The notes under the pieces were generated by a model that saw only the letters and a list, made by a program, of their open reading frames with translations, did not search any database and had not been told where the DNA came from. A stretch of DNA of 6,656 bases from Steroidobacteraceae bacterium. Lineage in GTDB: Bacteria > Pseudomonadota > Gammaproteobacteria > Steroidobacterales > Steroidobacteraceae. Positions 1 through 6,009 of the stretch are shown here, piece by piece. The stretch is from positions 1 to 6,656 of the forward strand of contig JALRHE010000077.1 in the NCBI GenBank assembly GCA_023253235.1, given 5' to 3'. The position numbers and the translations under genes are program-made. Each line of letters starts with the position of its first letter. The stretch's first letter is position 1.

Positions 1-402
1 AACATCGACATCGAAGTTGAACTCGGTTTTACGGCAGAACAGGCGGCCGCCGAAGTTCAACGCTGTCTCAACTGCGACGTGCAAACGATCTTCGATGCCA
101 AGTTATGCATCGAATGCGACGCGTGTATCGACATCTGTCCTGTCGATTGCCTGACGATGACAGCAGATGGTGAAGACGCAGATCTGCGTACGCGACTCAA
201 AGCGCCCGCAAAGAACGTCACGCAGGCGCTCTACGTGAGCGATCCGCTGAAGTTCACCGGTCGGGTGATGGTCAAAGACGAGGATGTCTGCGTGCATTGC
301 GGCCTATGCGCCGAGCGCTGTCCGACGGCTGCGTGGGACATGCAGAAGTCCTGGGTTCAGTGGCCTCATGCCATCGACCAGCGCTCAGGAGGTGCCGTCT
401 GA
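1..402 (+). CDS. FAD-dependent oxidoreductase fused to a 2x[4Fe-4S] ferredoxin domain, C-terminal part (5' truncated)
   Basis: The reading frame is open from base 1, so the gene begins before the window; the internal GTG at 79 is not its start. The visible 133 residues begin with the tail of a GltD-type (glutamate synthase small subunit-like) flavoprotein, ending in the typical RCLNCD motif (visible residues 21-26). A ferredoxin domain follows, with two CxxCxxCxxxCP motifs: Cys36/39/42/46 and Cys97/100/103/107, each expected to bind a [4Fe-4S] cluster. From the family, the missing N-terminal part should hold FAD and NAD(P) sites. The protein probably passes electrons between the KorAB enzyme encoded just downstream and NAD(P). 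Its stop codon overlaps the korA start by one base (TGATG), so the two are almost certainly co-transcribed. The ferredoxin part is certain; the flavoprotein part is inferred from a short tail. A stand-alone ferredoxin is unlikely because the frame stays open upstream of the Cys motifs. Confidence 0.87.
   Translation, partial: NIDIEVELGFTAEQAAAEVQRCLNCDVQTIFDAKLCIECDACIDICPVDCLTMTADGEDADLRTRLKAPAKNVTQALYVSDPLKFTGRVMVKDEDVCVHCGLCAERCPTAAWDMQKSWVQWPHAIDQRSGGAV
387..394 (+). promoter_or_regulatory. Ribosome binding site of korA
   Basis: AGGAGGTG is a near-perfect match to the 16S anti-Shine-Dalgarno sequence. The AGGAGG core lies 9 bases before the ATG at 402, inside the last codons of the preceding gene. 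It decides the korA start: the longer in-frame reading from 297 would overlap the ferredoxin Cys motif and has no homologous N-terminus. Confidence 0.9.
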
Positions 403-2222
403 TGTCACGAATCAACGATTTCGCCATCAAGATCGCAACCGTTAACGGTACCGGCTCGGCGAGCGCCAATACGCTACTGATGAAGTCGATTTTTCGTAGC
501 GGCATTCCCGTGATGGGTAAAAACTATTTTCCATCCAACATCCAGGGTCTGCCGACTTGGTACGAGATCCGTGTTTCGAAAGACGGCTATGTGGCGAGAT
601 CCGGCAAGATCGACATCATGGTGTGTATGAACGCCGAAACTTACGCGCGCGATGTGCGTGAGGTTGCTGCCGGCGGTTATCTGATCTACGACTCGACTTG
701 GCCGCGTCCCGCCTTGCTCAAGCGAGAAGATGTCACGGTACTCGGTGTGCCGCTCGCACAGATGTGCAACGAGAACTTCAAGGGCGTGCGAACGCGCATT
801 CTGATGAAGAACATCTGCTATGCGGGTGTGTTGGCGGCGCTACTCGATCTTGATCTTGCTCGGATTCGAGAGTTGCTTGCAGAGACTTATGCCAAAAAAC
901 CGGCACTGGTCGAATCGAACATGCAGGCGATCCAACTCGGCTATGACTATGCTCGGCAGCATTTCGTATGCCCATTGCCACTGCGGGTGTCGCCAATGGA
1001 CAAGACCGCTGGCCACATCATGATCGATGGTAATACCGCCGCGGCACTGGGTTGTCTCTATGCTGGCGCCACGGTTGCTGCGTGGTATCCGATTACGCCA
1101 TCGACGTCTTTGATGGACGCCTTCAAATCGTTTGCCGACAAGACTCGCATCGATGCCGAGACGAAGCGCGCTCAGTTCGCATTCATTCAGGCCGAGGATG
1201 AATTGTCGGCGATCGGTATGGTGCTCGGTGCCAATTGGAACGGTGCCCGTGCCTTCACCGCGACATCGGGCCCTGGCGTATCTCTGATGGGCGAGTTTCT
1301 GGGCCTCGCTTACTACGCCGAGGTACCGGCCGTTTTGTTCGATGTGCAGCGCGTTGGACCCTCGACGGGTATGCCGACTCGTACCCAGCAATGTGACGTG
1401 CTCGCAGCGGCGTATGCATCTCACGGCGATACCAAGCATGTCTGTCTCTATCCCGCCAATCCAGAAGAGTGTTTCTACATGGCGGTGCAAGCTTTCGACC
1501 TAGCCGAGCGTTTACAGACACCCGTGATGGTATTGCTCGATCTCGATATCGGTATGAACGATTGGATGTGTCGTGATCTCGTTTGGGACGACGCGTATCG
1601 TCCTGATCGCGGCAAGGTTCTCGATAGGGACGAAATCGAGAAGCTCGAAAAGTTCCATCGATACGTCGACAAAGATGCAGACGGCATCACGTACCGCACC
1701 TTGCCCGGAGTGCATCCGAAAGGCGCTTACTTCACACGCGGGTCAGGCCATACTCAATTCGGCACCTACACCGAGGATGCCGCCGAGTACCAAGTGGTGA
1801 TGGATCGGCTGACGCGAAAATTTGCGACCGCAAAACGTTATGTACCTAGGCCTGTTTTGCAGGGAGATGGCAGGGCGACGGGCGGCATCATCTCGATCGG
1901 TAGTTGCGACGGTGCGATTCGCGAGGCACTGGATGTGCTCGCCCAGCGGGGTATCAAGCTCGACTACCTGCGGGTGCGTGGTTTTCCCTTCGGTGAGGAC
2001 GTCGAAAGTTTTCTCGAGTCCCACGATCGCCTCTATGTCGTTGAGCAGAATCGAGACGCCCAGTTTCGATCCTTGTTGATTCTCGAAACGCGAGTCGAGA
2101 AAGCAAAACTACATTCCTTGTTGCACTACAGTGGGCTGCCGGTTTCATCGGCTTTCATCGTGGATGGTGTGCTTGCAGATCTAGCCGAGGGTCAGCGGAC
2201 TGTCGCGGGAGTCGTATCATGA
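402..2222 (+). CDS. korA: 2-oxoacid:ferredoxin oxidoreductase, fused gamma/alpha subunit
   Basis: This 606-residue protein is the fused gamma-alpha subunit of a 2-oxoacid (probably 2-oxoglutarate) ferredoxin oxidoreductase, which converts a 2-oxoacid and CoA to acyl-CoA and CO2 with low-potential electron transfer, or the reverse. Residues 1 to about 190 form the gamma domain, with a Gly-rich start near GTGSASANTLL (16-26). The alpha pyrimidine-binding domain follows, with YPITPSTS (229-236), TSGPG (288-292) and VQRVGPSTGMPT (315-326), all signatures of KorA/PorA. The segment RGSGHTQFG (446-454) and the C-terminal domain II (about 480-606) complete the fold. The size fits the fused two-subunit class. 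The start at 402 is set by a strong ribosome binding site. The gene overlaps its upstream neighbour by 1 base and korB by 4 bases (ATGA). Substrate choice cannot be read from sequence; pyruvate or another 2-oxoacid remains possible. Confidence 0.95.
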   Translation: MSRINDFAIKIATVNGTGSASANTLLMKSIFRSGIPVMGKNYFPSNIQGLPTWYEIRVSKDGYVARSGKIDIMVCMNAETYARDVREVAAGGYLIYDSTWPRPALLKREDVTVLGVPLAQMCNENFKGVRTRILMKNICYAGVLAALLDLDLARIRELLAETYAKKPALVESNMQAIQLGYDYARQHFVCPLPLRVSPMDKTAGHIMIDGNTAAALGCLYAGATVAAWYPITPSTSLMDAFKSFADKTRIDAETKRAQFAFIQAEDELSAIGMVLGANWNGARAFTATSGPGVSLMGEFLGLAYYAEVPAVLFDVQRVGPSTGMPTRTQQCDVLAAAYASHGDTKHVCLYPANPEECFYMAVQAFDLAERLQTPVMVLLDLDIGMNDWMCRDLVWDDAYRPDRGKVLDRDEIEKLEKFHRYVDKDADGITYRTLPGVHPKGAYFTRGSGHTQFGTYTEDAAEYQVVMDRLTRKFATAKRYVPRPVLQGDGRATGGIISIGSCDGAIREALDVLAQRGIKLDYLRVRGFPFGEDVESFLESHDRLYVVEQNRDAQFRSLLILETRVEKAKLHSLLHYSGLPVSSAFIVDGVLADLAEGQRTVAGVVS

Positions 2223-3277
2223 CATTCATTCCGAAGCCGAAAATTCGTCATCCCGATTTACCACTCAATGAGCTCGGGCTCACGCGACGGGATTACGAAG
2301 GATCCTTATCGACACTCTGTGCGGGTTGCGGTCACGATTCGATCACTGCGGCGATTACCGAGGCGTGTTGGGGTATTTCGATTCGCCCCGAGAATCTCGC
2401 CAAACTGTCCGGTATTGGTTGTTCGTCGAAGACCACAGCCTATTTCGTCAATGGCGGGCACGGTTTCAACTCCGTTCACGGTCGCATGCCTTCGATCGCC
2501 ACGGGCGCCAATGCCGCCAATCGGGATCTGTACTACATCGGTATTTCGGGTGATGGCGATTCTTTGTCGATCGGACTCGGGCAGTTCTGTCACGCGATCC
2601 GGCGCAATCTCAACATGCTGTACATCATCGAGAACAATGGTGTCTACGGCCTGACCAAGGGGCAGTTCTCCGCATCGGCTGATATCGGGACGAAGGCGAA
2701 GAAGGGCGAGGTGAATCAGCAGCCTCCGATCGATCCGGTGCTACTCGCGATGAACTTGGGCGCGGGCTTCGTCGCACGCAGCTTTTCAGGTGATAAGCAG
2801 CAACTGGTACCGCTCATCCAAGCAGGGCTCAACTATCCCGGCTTCGCGCTGATCGACGTGCTCTCACCGTGTGTCACATTCAACGATCATGAAGGCTCGA
2901 CCAAGAGTTATGCCTACACGCGTGAGCATTACGAGCCGATCGTCGAAGCCGACTTTGTGCCGTTGCGTCAGGAGATTCGTACCGACTACGCCGCTGGAGA
3001 GTCGATGGCCGTGACGCTGCATGATGGCAATCGGGTGGTGCTCCGTAAGCTCGCTGAGGATTACGACCCGACAGACGCTCATCGTGCCTACGACTACGTT
3101 CAGCAGCACATTAACCGCGGCGAATATCTGACCGGATTACTGCACTGCCGTTCGACGGCGGAGACCGAGTTTCATGCTCTGAGTCGAACGCCGGAGCAGC
3201 CCTTGAATCAGATCCCCTACTCGCAGCTACATCCGGGATCGGCCGGTCTTGCACGCTTATTGGCGCGCTACCGTTGA
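2219..3277 (+). CDS. korB: 2-oxoacid:ferredoxin oxidoreductase, beta (TPP-binding) subunit
   Basis: The 352-residue product is the catalytic thiamine pyrophosphate and iron-sulfur subunit that pairs with KorA. The TPP/Mg motif is GDGD (111-114) followed by ENN (138-140). Four cysteines placed like the single [4Fe-4S] ligands of this family are present: Cys34 and Cys37 in CAGCGH, Cys68 in GIGCSS, and Cys218 in SPC. HGR at 87-89 is also conserved in the family. The protein looks complete and active. A C-terminal part of roughly 100 residues after FNDHEGSTKSY (221-231) is longer than in the shortest PorB/KorB proteins and belongs to the KorB-type subgroup. The start ATG is inside the korA stop (ATGA), with a GGGAG ribosome site 7 bases upstream, indicating translational coupling and probably equal subunit supply. 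The electron acceptor is likely the ferredoxin-flavoprotein encoded at the start of the window. Confidence 0.95.
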   Translation: MTFIPKPKIRHPDLPLNELGLTRRDYEGSLSTLCAGCGHDSITAAITEACWGISIRPENLAKLSGIGCSSKTTAYFVNGGHGFNSVHGRMPSIATGANAANRDLYYIGISGDGDSLSIGLGQFCHAIRRNLNMLYIIENNGVYGLTKGQFSASADIGTKAKKGEVNQQPPIDPVLLAMNLGAGFVARSFSGDKQQLVPLIQAGLNYPGFALIDVLSPCVTFNDHEGSTKSYAYTREHYEPIVEADFVPLRQEIRTDYAAGESMAVTLHDGNRVVLRKLAEDYDPTDAHRAYDYVQQHINRGEYLTGLLHCRSTAETEFHALSRTPEQPLNQIPYSQLHPGSAGLARLLARYR

Positions 3278-3289
3278 GTGTCCTACACT
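3260..3289 (+). promoter_or_regulatory. Candidate sigma70 promoter for the THX gene
   Basis: TTGGCG (3260-3265) and TACACT (3284-3289) are separated by 18 bases; each matches the sigma70 consensus at four of six positions. The site lies at the very end of korB and would give a leader of about 35 bases before the THX start. It would let the ribosomal protein be expressed independently of the korAB operon. The match is moderate and could be chance. Confidence 0.35.
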
Positions 3290-3330
3290 TACCGCTTCGA
3301 CAACGGTTTAAACCAGTGGAGTGGAGCTAG

Positions 3331-3453
3331 ATGGGCAAGGGAGACAGCAGAAGCCGTCGCGGCAAGATTTATCAAGGTTCTTTCGGCAAGACTCGTCCGA
3401 AGGACCCGGCTCGCGCCAAGAAGCGCGCCGCCAAGAAGACGTCCAAGAAGTAA
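3331..3453 (+). CDS. 30S ribosomal protein THX (bTHX family), 40 residues
   Basis: This small gene encodes a very basic 40-residue protein starting MGKGDSRSRRGKIYQGSFGK, which matches the THX family hallmark MGKGD-x-R-x-RRGKI-x-x-G-x-x-GK-x-RP. In Thermus the THX peptide sits in the head of the 30S subunit and stabilises packing of 16S rRNA; homologues occur in many proteobacteria. The C-terminal half is a Lys/Arg/Ala tail (residues 28-40) likely to contact RNA. Two GGAG sequences precede the ATG, at 3318-3321 (9-base spacing, the better one) and 3323-3326 (4-base spacing). The gene lies 53 bases after korB and just before a strong terminator, so it may be read from korAB transcripts, from its own candidate promoter, or both. 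A longer overlapping frame from 3278 is not real. Its link with the oxidoreductase operon is probably positional only. Confidence 0.93.
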   Translation: MGKGDSRSRRGKIYQGSFGKTRPKDPARAKKRAAKKTSKK

Positions 3454-3483
3454 AAAATACCCGGCTTTACAGGCACAGGTCGC

Positions 3484-3520
3484 AGGGCCCGTCGGAGAGA
3501 TCCGGCGGGCCTTGTTTTTT
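3484..3520 (+). terminator. Rho-independent terminator after the THX gene
   Basis: A 10-bp stem (3486-3495 with 3502-3511, one G-U pair) encloses a 6-base loop, AGAGAT, and is followed by TTGTTTTTT (3512-3520). It ends transcription of the THX gene and of any korAB read-through. There is no T-run on the opposite strand next to the stem, so it looks one-directional and would not serve the transporter gene coming from the right. Confidence 0.94.
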
Positions 3521-3522
3521 GG

Positions 3523-3536
3523 CGGCGTCGACGCCG
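3523..3536. repeat. Perfect 14-bp palindrome between convergent genes
   Basis: CGGCGTCGACGCCG is its own reverse complement. It lies between the + strand terminator T-run and the stop codon of the - strand transporter gene. It could form a short hairpin at the 3' end of the transporter message, although no T-run follows on that strand, or it may be a chance GC-rich palindrome. Confidence 0.5.
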
Positions 3537-3544
3537 AATCCAGA

Positions 3545-4765
3545 TTAAACGGAGCTGATCGGGCCTCGTCGCAGCAGCATGATTGCGCCGGCTAGCAGTA
3601 CGAAAGCGGCGGCGAAAAACGAGGCGCCGGCAAAGTCGAAACGGCTCGTGGCGATGCTGAAGAGGTGCGTCATCGCAAACGGTGCGACGATCGCGGTGAA
3701 GCTCACGATGCCACTAATCGCTCCCTGCAGCTCCCCTTGCGCATTGGCTGGGACTTGCCGAGACAGCATGGCACGGATCGACGGCATGGTCAGTCCGAGC
3801 AAGCAGCCAAGCGGAATGCTGGCGAACAACATCGCTGGTGAGTTTGCGAAGGCGTAGCCAAGAAAGCCGAGCGCTCCTCCGGTCATACCGATGATTGCAG
3901 TGCGATGTTCGCCCAGCTTGCGGGTGAACATACCGACTAAACCACCCTGCACGACGGCAGTACCGAGACCCAATGCGGCTAGCGACAGGCCAACGTCACG
4001 TTCCGTCCAGCCAAATTTGGCCATGACGGTCCAAGTCCAAGTCGAGGGCAGTGTGTCGTGACCGATCTGGTAGAAGAAGAGCACGAGCAGCAATACGACG
4101 GCACCGGGAATCACACGTAATGATTTCAATGCGCCGAGGGCATTGGCCCGACGAACCGAGAAGGCGCGTCGCTGGGTGGTGGGCAGCGTCTCGCGCAGTA
4201 CGATGACAGCTATCAAGAAATTCAGCGCTGTGAATGCGGCCGCTGCAAAAAATGGCACGCGTGATCCGTAACCGCCGAGCAGACCTCCGACAACGGGGCC
4301 GACGATGAAACCCATGCCCCAAGCCGCACCATTGAGACCGAAATATTTGGCTCGCTCTGCAGGCGGTATGAGATCGGCGACCACGGCATTCGCCGTCGCA
4401 AAGGTTGCGCCTGCGATACCGGCAATGATGCGTCCGACGAATAGCCAAGCCAGCGTCGGCGCGAGACCCATCAAGACGTAATCGACCGACAATGCGGCGA
4501 GCGATGCCAAGAGGATGGGTTTTCGCCCATAGCGATCGCTGAGGTTGCCGAGAATGGGCGAAAAGATGAATTGCATCGAGGCATAAGCGAGTGTCAGCCA
4601 TCCGGCGATGGGCGCAGCCTCTGCCAACGTAGCGCCCGAGAGCTCCATCACCAGTTGTGGGGCAATCGGAATGATGATCCCGATGCCGAGCGAATCGATG
4701 AAGAGCGCCATGGCCACGATGGGCAGCATGGCGCGGCTCGGAGGATTCGCCGGGCTCGTACTCAT
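3545..4765 (-). CDS. TetA-like MFS multidrug/drug:H+ antiporter
   Basis: The 406-residue inner-membrane protein belongs to the 12-helix DHA1 branch of the major facilitator superfamily, closest in style to TCR/Tet proteins. Helix 1 carries the TetA-like FIDSLGIGIIIP (22-33). Motif A is GNLSDRYGRKP (73-83), between helices 2 and 3. The antiporter motif C is GFIVGPVVGGLLGG (152-165) in helix 5. A basic central loop (about 191-216) separates the two halves, and the protein ends soon after the last helix with RRGPISSV. It likely exports a small organic compound in exchange for protons; the substrate is unknown, and tetracycline resistance should not be assumed. The ATG is inside the stop of the upstream synthase (ATGA overlap) and has only a weak ribosome site (AAGGG about 12 bases away), so translation is probably coupled. 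A longer frame reaching 4975 only adds antisense-like sequence overlapping the synthase gene. Confidence 0.94.
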   Translation of the reverse strand: MSTSPANPPSRAMLPIVAMALFIDSLGIGIIIPIAPQLVMELSGATLAEAAPIAGWLTLAYASMQFIFSPILGNLSDRYGRKPILLASLAALSVDYVLMGLAPTLAWLFVGRIIAGIAGATFATANAVVADLIPPAERAKYFGLNGAAWGMGFIVGPVVGGLLGGYGSRVPFFAAAAFTALNFLIAVIVLRETLPTTQRRAFSVRRANALGALKSLRVIPGAVVLLLVLFFYQIGHDTLPSTWTWTVMAKFGWTERDVGLSLAALGLGTAVVQGGLVGMFTRKLGEHRTAIIGMTGGALGFLGYAFANSPAMLFASIPLGCLLGLTMPSIRAMLSRQVPANAQGELQGAISGIVSFTAIVAPFAMTHLFSIATSRFDFAGASFFAAAFVLLAGAIMLLRRGPISSV

Positions 4766-5841
4766 GTCAGCGCATGACCCTTGGCGCGACGGTAACGTTG
4801 CACGAGTTCGAGTGCCGAGTGGGGCGACGGCGGCAGATCGATCGATGACAAACCGATCGGTTGGGTACGTGTACCCCAACGCACCAGGTGCGCACAAAAA
4901 GTGAGTCCGCCGCCGAACGCCGGCATCAGCAACAGCGAGCCTGGTTTGATACGACCTTGTTCGAGAGCTTCGCACAAGGCCACCGGCACCGTCGCCGCCG
5001 ACATGTTTCCATAGCGCTGCACATTCACGAAGACGCGATCCATCGGAACGTTCGCCCGTTTGGCGACATATTCGATGATGCGCAGATTGGCTTGATGTGG
5101 AATCACGAGATCGACTTCATCAGGCGTCTTGCCAGCGCGTCGCAGTACGTCTTCACAAGCACCGCCCATTCCGGTGACGGCTTTTTTGAAGATCTCTTGG
5201 CCTTCGAATTGCCACTCCGTCACCCCGGTGAGTCGATCTTGATGCACATACGCACCGCCAATGCCGTGAATGCGCAGGATGTCGCGTGCATCGCCGTAGC
5301 AGCCGAGCTTTTCCAGCATGACGCCGGACTCGTCGTCTGTGGCTTGCAGGATGACGGCGGCGGCGCCATCGCCAAAGAGTACCGAGACGTTGCGATCATC
5401 CCAGTTCATATAGGGAGCAATTCGCTCGCCACCGACGACCAAGGCTGAACGGACTACGCCGCTGCGGATCATGGCTGTCGCGGTGGACAGCCCGTAGAGA
5501 AAGCTCGTGCACGCGGTATTCACGTCCATGGCAGCGCAACCGTCGGCACCGATCCGTTGCTGCAAGCCCGAGGCCATGTTCGGGCACTGATCATCATGCG
5601 TCGTCGTTCCGAAAACGATGAGCTCGATATCTTTGCCGGTCAATCCGGCGCAGGCGAGGGCTCTTTCGGCTGCTACGTGCGCCATGTCAGCGAGCGGAAC
5701 ATGTGAAATACGACGCTCGCTGATGCCCGTTCTAGTCGTGATCCATTCGTCGGAGGTATCGAGAAAGGTAGCGATGTCGTTGTTGCTGAGTACTGCTGGT
5801 GGCAGGCACTTGCCCCAGCCCGTGATGCCTGCATTCGGCAT
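4762..5841 (-). CDS. fabH: Beta-ketoacyl-ACP synthase III (FabH-like), long form
   Basis: The 359-residue protein is a KASIII of the thiolase superfamily, which condenses an acyl-CoA with malonyl-ACP (or a related extender) to start fatty-acid or related chains in the cytoplasm. The N-terminal DTSDEWITTRTGISERR (28-44) is a FabH hallmark. The catalytic triad is complete: Cys111 in NTACTSF, His249 in PHQANLRI, and Asn279 in YGNMSAA. The glycine-rich AFGGGLTF (308-315) near the end is also typical. E. coli FabH ends soon after this point, whereas this protein has about 40 more residues. ACTSF replaces the common ACAGF around the nucleophile. No fabD, fabG or acpP is adjacent, so this is probably a secondary KASIII with its own acyl preference; the fabH symbol marks the family only. 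The start is chosen by the strong ribosome site and family alignment. It is the first gene of a two-gene unit with the transporter. Confidence 0.94.
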   Translation of the reverse strand: MPNAGITGWGKCLPPAVLSNNDIATFLDTSDEWITTRTGISERRISHVPLADMAHVAAERALACAGLTGKDIELIVFGTTTHDDQCPNMASGLQQRIGADGCAAMDVNTACTSFLYGLSTATAMIRSGVVRSALVVGGERIAPYMNWDDRNVSVLFGDGAAAVILQATDDESGVMLEKLGCYGDARDILRIHGIGGAYVHQDRLTGVTEWQFEGQEIFKKAVTGMGGACEDVLRRAGKTPDEVDLVIPHQANLRIIEYVAKRANVPMDRVFVNVQRYGNMSAATVPVALCEALEQGRIKPGSLLLMPAFGGGLTFCAHLVRWGTRTQPIGLSSIDLPPSPHSALELVQRYRRAKGHALT

Positions 5842-5847
5842 GAGCGT

Positions 5848-5855
5848 CCCCTCTC
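5848..5855 (-). promoter_or_regulatory. Ribosome binding site of the KASIII gene
   Basis: On the - strand GAGAGGGG lies 6 bases before the ATG at 5841. It supports this start over an in-frame upstream ATG at 5949, whose 36 extra residues do not resemble the FabH N-terminus and overlap the candidate promoter. Confidence 0.8.
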
Positions 5856-5867
5856 TGGATCCTGGGT

Positions 5868-5894
5868 GTATCCCCGTGTGTGGCGCGAGGATAC
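5868..5894. repeat. Inverted repeat at the KASIII promoter, possible operator
   Basis: GTATCC (5868-5873) and GGATAC (5889-5894) are perfect 6-bp inverted arms with a 15-base spacer. One arm overlaps the candidate -10 box and the other lies in the early transcribed leader, a placement expected for a repressor site. Arms this short can arise by chance, and no regulator gene is visible in the window. Confidence 0.35.
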
Positions 5895-5917
5895 CCCTCG
5901 ACGAGGCATGGTTCCAA
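5888..5917 (-). promoter_or_regulatory. Candidate sigma70 promoter of the KASIII-transporter unit
   Basis: Read on the - strand, TTGGAA (5917-5912) and TATCCT (5893-5888) are 18 bases apart and each matches the consensus at four of six positions. Transcription would start near 5881, giving a leader of about 40 bases. No equally good promoter was found for the divergent membrane-protein gene in the same 168-base gap. Confidence 0.4.
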
Positions 5918-5994
5918 CTGTCGGCCAAATAGATGAATTTTGCGGTCACGCGCTAGATACCGCGCTAACTTCTGAATCGGCGGACAACATCATG

Positions 5995-6003
5995 AAGAGG
6001 GGG
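5995..6003 (+). promoter_or_regulatory. Ribosome binding site of the five-helix membrane protein
   Basis: AAGAGGGGG stands 6 bases before the ATG at 6010. The next in-frame ATG upstream, at 5992, has only a weak CGGCGG stretch before it, so 6010 is the preferred start; the choice changes the N-terminus by six residues. Confidence 0.65.
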
Positions 6004-6009
6004 TTCGAC

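Noticed and set aside
297..401. Longer N-terminus for korA starting at 297
   Set aside because: It would overlap the ferredoxin Cys motif of the upstream gene, gives an N-terminus unlike KorA, and ignores the AGGAGG site correctly spaced for the ATG at 402.
840..1490. 216-residue open frame on the - strand inside korA
   Set aside because: It is antisense to strongly conserved KorA sequence, has no plausible family motif and no ribosome site noted; it is a codon-bias shadow.
3278..3595. 105-residue GTG-started frame on the + strand
   Set aside because: It is an Arg-rich frame that overlaps THX out of register, runs through the terminator hairpin and T-run, and enters the transporter gene antisense.
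3996..4601. 201-residue - strand frame inside the transporter gene
   Set aside because: It is out of frame with a clear MFS protein and rich in Arg/His/Cys as expected of a shifted reading.
3545..4765. Calling the transporter a tetracycline resistance gene
   Set aside because: TetA-like motifs are shared by many DHA1 exporters of other compounds, and there is no tetR-like regulator or mobile-element context in the window.
4766..4975. 70-residue N-terminal extension of the transporter
   Set aside because: It overlaps the end of the KASIII gene in another frame, is highly charged and not membrane-like, and the ATGA overlap start gives a normal MFS N-terminus.
4861..5448. 195-residue + strand frame antisense to the KASIII gene
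   Set aside because: It covers the catalytic part of KASIII on the opposite strand and shows no domain or start signal.
5866..6009. 48-residue N-terminal extension of the five-helix membrane protein
   Set aside because: It would overlap the candidate KASIII promoter; the residues are hydrophilic without a motif, and the good ribosome site points to ATG 6010.
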